A stretch of DNA of 17,663 nt from Paracoccaceae bacterium. GTDB taxonomy: Bacteria; Pseudomonadota; Alphaproteobacteria; Rhodobacterales; Rhodobacteraceae. Below the pieces are notes generated by a model. The model worked only from the letters and a program-made list of their open reading frames with translations. It was not told the origin of the DNA and did not search any database. The stretch covers positions 1 through 17,663 of the forward strand of contig WTIQ01000058.1 in assembly GCA_011525185.1 (NCBI GenBank). The letters are read 5' to 3'. A program made the translations under genes and the position numbers. Position 1 is the stretch's first letter, and every line of letters starts with the position of its first letter. This document shows positions 16,129 to 17,663 of this stretch, one piece after another.

Positions 16129-16557
16129 ATGCAGTACTGGCTGTTTAAATCCGAGCCAAACACGTGGAGTTGGGCTGATCAAGTGGCCAAGGGCGAAGCT
16201 GGTGAAGAATGGGATGGCGTGAGAAATTACCAAGCGCGCAATTTCATGCGTCAAATGAACATCGGTGATCGCGGTTTTTTCTACCATTCTCTCAAGGAGA
16301 AATCGATTGTAGGGATCGTCGAGGTTATGGCCACCTCTCACCCTGACATCAGCAGCGATGATCCCCGCTGGGACTGTGTAGATATAAAGGCTCTGTGCAA
16401 TGTTCCACGGCCCGTGACATTGCAAGAGATAAAGGCACATCCCACGCTCAACAATATGATGCTGGTTCGAAATGCGCGGCTGTCAGTACAACCCGTCACA
16501 TCAGACGAATGGACCACCATCTGCCAGCTTGGCAATATATCAAAAATCTCAGACTAG
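16129..16557 (+). CDS. EVE-domain protein
   Basis: The 142-residue protein is a full-length EVE domain (PUA-like fold). It starts with YWLFKSEPNTWSW and continues EWDGVRNYQARNFMR, IGDRGFFYHS, and IVGIVEV, then a DDPRW...VDIKAL segment and final LVRNARLSVQPV. The tryptophans and the WDGVRNYQARN stretch line the pocket used by such domains to read modified nucleobases in other proteins; the ligand here is not known. It begins one base after the YciI-like stop. Its TAG stop (16555-16557) is part of the stem of repeat copy B. Confidence 0.93.
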   Translation: MQYWLFKSEPNTWSWADQVAKGEAGEEWDGVRNYQARNFMRQMNIGDRGFFYHSLKEKSIVGIVEVMATSHPDISSDDPRWDCVDIKALCNVPRPVTLQEIKAHPTLNNMMLVRNARLSVQPVTSDEWTTICQLGNISKISD

Positions 16558-16659
16558 AGCGTGTCACGTTTAATCGGATTCATTTGACACGCTCTAACTT
16601 ATGATTTTGTCGTATGTTCGAACCGCCAAACCGGTGCCCACTTTGGCTGAACCTGCTCC
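16554..16659. repeat. Dispersed palindromic intergenic repeat, copy B
   Basis: The copy starts at the EVE stop codon. A perfect 12-bp inverted pair, TAGAGCGTGTCA at 16555-16566 with TGACACGCTCTA at 16585-16596, forms a stem around an 18-base loop. Part two (16616-16652) is 37 bases identical to copy A. Relative to copy A, this first stem is intact where A has a mismatch, with few other differences in the stem region and a variable linker. The tail after 16659 diverges from copy A. It could end transcription of the tsaD operon or stabilise its 3' end, though no U-run is present. Confidence 0.85.
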
Positions 16660-16980
16660 AGAGCATTTTCAAAAAGAAATTGATCGACTTTTTTGGTTCG
16701 AACATGCGAAAGACATCGACGCGCGAACGTGAATTTTAAGGGCAGTGGCGCCTTTAGAATGTCTATGAAGGAAAACCGGCTCTGACTTGCACAAAGCCAG
16801 AGCCCGCACTCACCCAGTACAATGTACCCACCTAGATGAAATAAACGGAAAGTGTGCTACTAGCCATTCTAACAAGTCTGACAACGAATTAGCATGGAGC
16901 GGCTTGACACTTCAAGTTCCGAATACTGACAAGTTTCTTCAACATTATCAGATATTGTCTGCACGCAAAGCGCGACTGGC
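16660..16980. other. Gene-free remainder between repeat copy B and DUF2853
   Basis: About 320 bases with no gene I can support. At 16685-16716 a short module (a T-run, GGTTCGAA, ATGCGAAAG) resembles stretches at 9231-9263 and 5231-5254, suggesting a second degenerate repeat unit. The rest is unremarkable. A 65-codon plus-strand frame at 16787-16984 shows no family features and overlaps the DUF2853 stop. Confidence 0.5.
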
Positions 16981-17322
16981 TTAGCCGTAAACGCTCTCTT
17001 TTCCAAATTTCTTTGTCAGCATGTAGTAAATAACGGCACGATATTTATTGCGCTCAGAGCGGCCATAGGTCTCGATAACATCGTTGATTGCCTGCATTAA
17101 TTCTGGACCATCACTGAGACCAAGCTTTTTCATTAGAAAGTTTTTTTTGACTGTTTCCAGTTCACTTTCTTGGCTGCCAGCAACTGTTGAGGCATCCGCA
17201 TTATAGATTGATGGACCACAGCCGATGGTCACTTTTGTCAGTAAATCCATCTCGAGAGAGATCCCGCACTTGTTTTTAAGATCATCTGCATATTTTGCAA
17301 TTAGATCGTCACGCTTACCCAT
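16981..17322 (-). CDS. DUF2853-family protein
   Basis: The 113-residue protein matches the small alpha-helical DUF2853 family: an MGKRDDLIAKYADDLK start, KCGISLEMDLLTKVTIGCGPSIYN in the middle, SELETVKKNFLMKKLGL, and a C-terminal ERNKYRAVIYYMLTKKFGK. No function is known to me for the family; no catalytic motif or membrane segment is seen. AAGGGA lies eight bases upstream of the ATG. It follows ahcY on the same strand with about 160 bp between, including a strong stem-loop, so it probably has its own promoter. Confidence 0.88.
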   Translation of the reverse strand: MGKRDDLIAKYADDLKNKCGISLEMDLLTKVTIGCGPSIYNADASTVAGSQESELETVKKNFLMKKLGLSDGPELMQAINDVIETYGRSERNKYRAVIYYMLTKKFGKESVYG

Positions 17323-17433
17323 CTTTGCATCCCTTATACCTACAGTTTCTACTCAGTGACATTTCTGTCACGGCACATTAGCCCAGCATAAACCGTGTGA
17401 AAAAGGGGGAATTTCAATGAATTAAACGCCCTC

Positions 17434-17473
17434 CCGTTGCATTTTGGCAAAACCTTTGTCCAAAATGCAACGG
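17434..17473 (-). terminator. Strong stem-loop after ahcY, possible terminator
   Basis: A perfect 14-bp inverted pair (CCGTTGCATTTTGG at 17434-17447 and its complement at 17460-17473) with a 12-base loop starts eight bases beyond the ahcY stop. On the minus strand it is followed by GGGCGTTTAATTC, which has only a short T-run, so it is not a textbook rho-independent terminator. Location and stem length support a role in 3'-end formation or transcript stability. Confidence 0.5.
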
Positions 17474-17481
17474 ATCCAGGT

Positions 17482-17663
17482 TTAATACCTATAATGTTCG
17501 GGCTTGAATGGGCCTTCTGGTGTGACGCCGATGTAGTCTGCTTGGTCTTTGGCAAGTGTCGTAAGCTTCACACCGATGCGATCCAAATGCAGGCGTGCAA
17601 CTTTTTCGTCCAAATGCTTTGGTAGGATGTAAACATCATTGTTATATTCATCACCCTTAGTCC
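17482..17663 (-). CDS. ahcY: Adenosylhomocysteinase, C-terminal end (5' part outside window)
   Basis: The reverse strand reads in one open frame to a TAA at 17482-17484. It encodes NNDVYILPKHLDEKVARLHL, then a GVKLTTL stretch, QADYIGVTPEGPF and the final KPEHYRY, the highly conserved last residues of S-adenosylhomocysteine hydrolase that cross to the neighbouring subunit's cofactor site. About 60 residues are present; the rest lies beyond the window. The enzyme splits S-adenosylhomocysteine into adenosine and homocysteine, clearing the product of SAM-dependent methylation. The family identification is certain from this tail. Confidence 0.97.
   Translation of the reverse strand, partial: TKGDEYNNDVYILPKHLDEKVARLHLDRIGVKLTTLAKDQADYIGVTPEGPFKPEHYRY

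Noticed and set aside
16787..16984. 65-codon plus-strand frame
   Set aside because: No Shine-Dalgarno or recognisable motif was found, and it overlaps the end of DUF2853.
17437..17625. 62-codon plus-strand frame at the window end
   Set aside because: It is antisense to the conserved ahcY C-terminus.

Overview
The window looks like chromosomal DNA from a marine alphaproteobacterium of the Rhodobacterales (Roseobacter-type). I infer this from recognisable families, not from a database search: a hemD / Mic60-like / HemY block divergent from tsaD-gpsA-YciI-EVE, a DUF2853 gene beside ahcY, a non-pyrrolysine MttB-family methyltransferase, and palindromic intergenic repeats of a kind common in Alphaproteobacteria. 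Base composition looks close to half GC.

Layout. Positions 1-462 hold the C-terminal part of a PaaX-type regulator. Next comes about 500 bp without a gene, containing a 178-bp inverted-repeat element (630-807). Positions 981-5181 are one tight plus-strand operon of MttB-family methyltransferase, ketopantoate-reductase-like protein, fumarylacetoacetase-family protein and DMT/EamA permease, joined by ATGA overlaps or a 3-bp gap. Positions 5406-7115 run on the minus strand: a PhyH-type dioxygenase, a small cysteine-containing secreted protein, and a c-type cytochrome gene broken by an in-frame TAG. Positions 7245-9208 (plus) carry an M20 dipeptidase and a ProX-type Ala-tRNA(Pro) editing protein. 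A small unknown minus-strand gene, a repeat copy and a DUF2805 gene follow.

Positions 10059-13747 (minus) form a hemD, Mic60-like, HemY series. These pair tetrapyrrole synthesis with inner-membrane proteins. hemC, which I expect next to hemD, is not there. Divergent from it, 13778-16557 (plus) is a coupled series of tsaD (tRNA t6A), gpsA (glycerol-3-phosphate for phospholipids), a YciI-like protein and an EVE-domain protein. The EVE gene's stop codon lies inside the stem of a second repeat copy. The window closes with DUF2853 and the 3' end of ahcY, both minus, with a strong stem-loop after ahcY.

The points most worth following up are the uncharacterised MttB-PanE-FAH-permease operon (a candidate catabolic route for a methylated compound, with no corrinoid protein visible), the MITE-like element at 630-807, the amber-interrupted cytochrome c, and the dispersed palindromic repeats. 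I see no CRISPR array, rRNA or tRNA gene, intact transposase, or phage gene.
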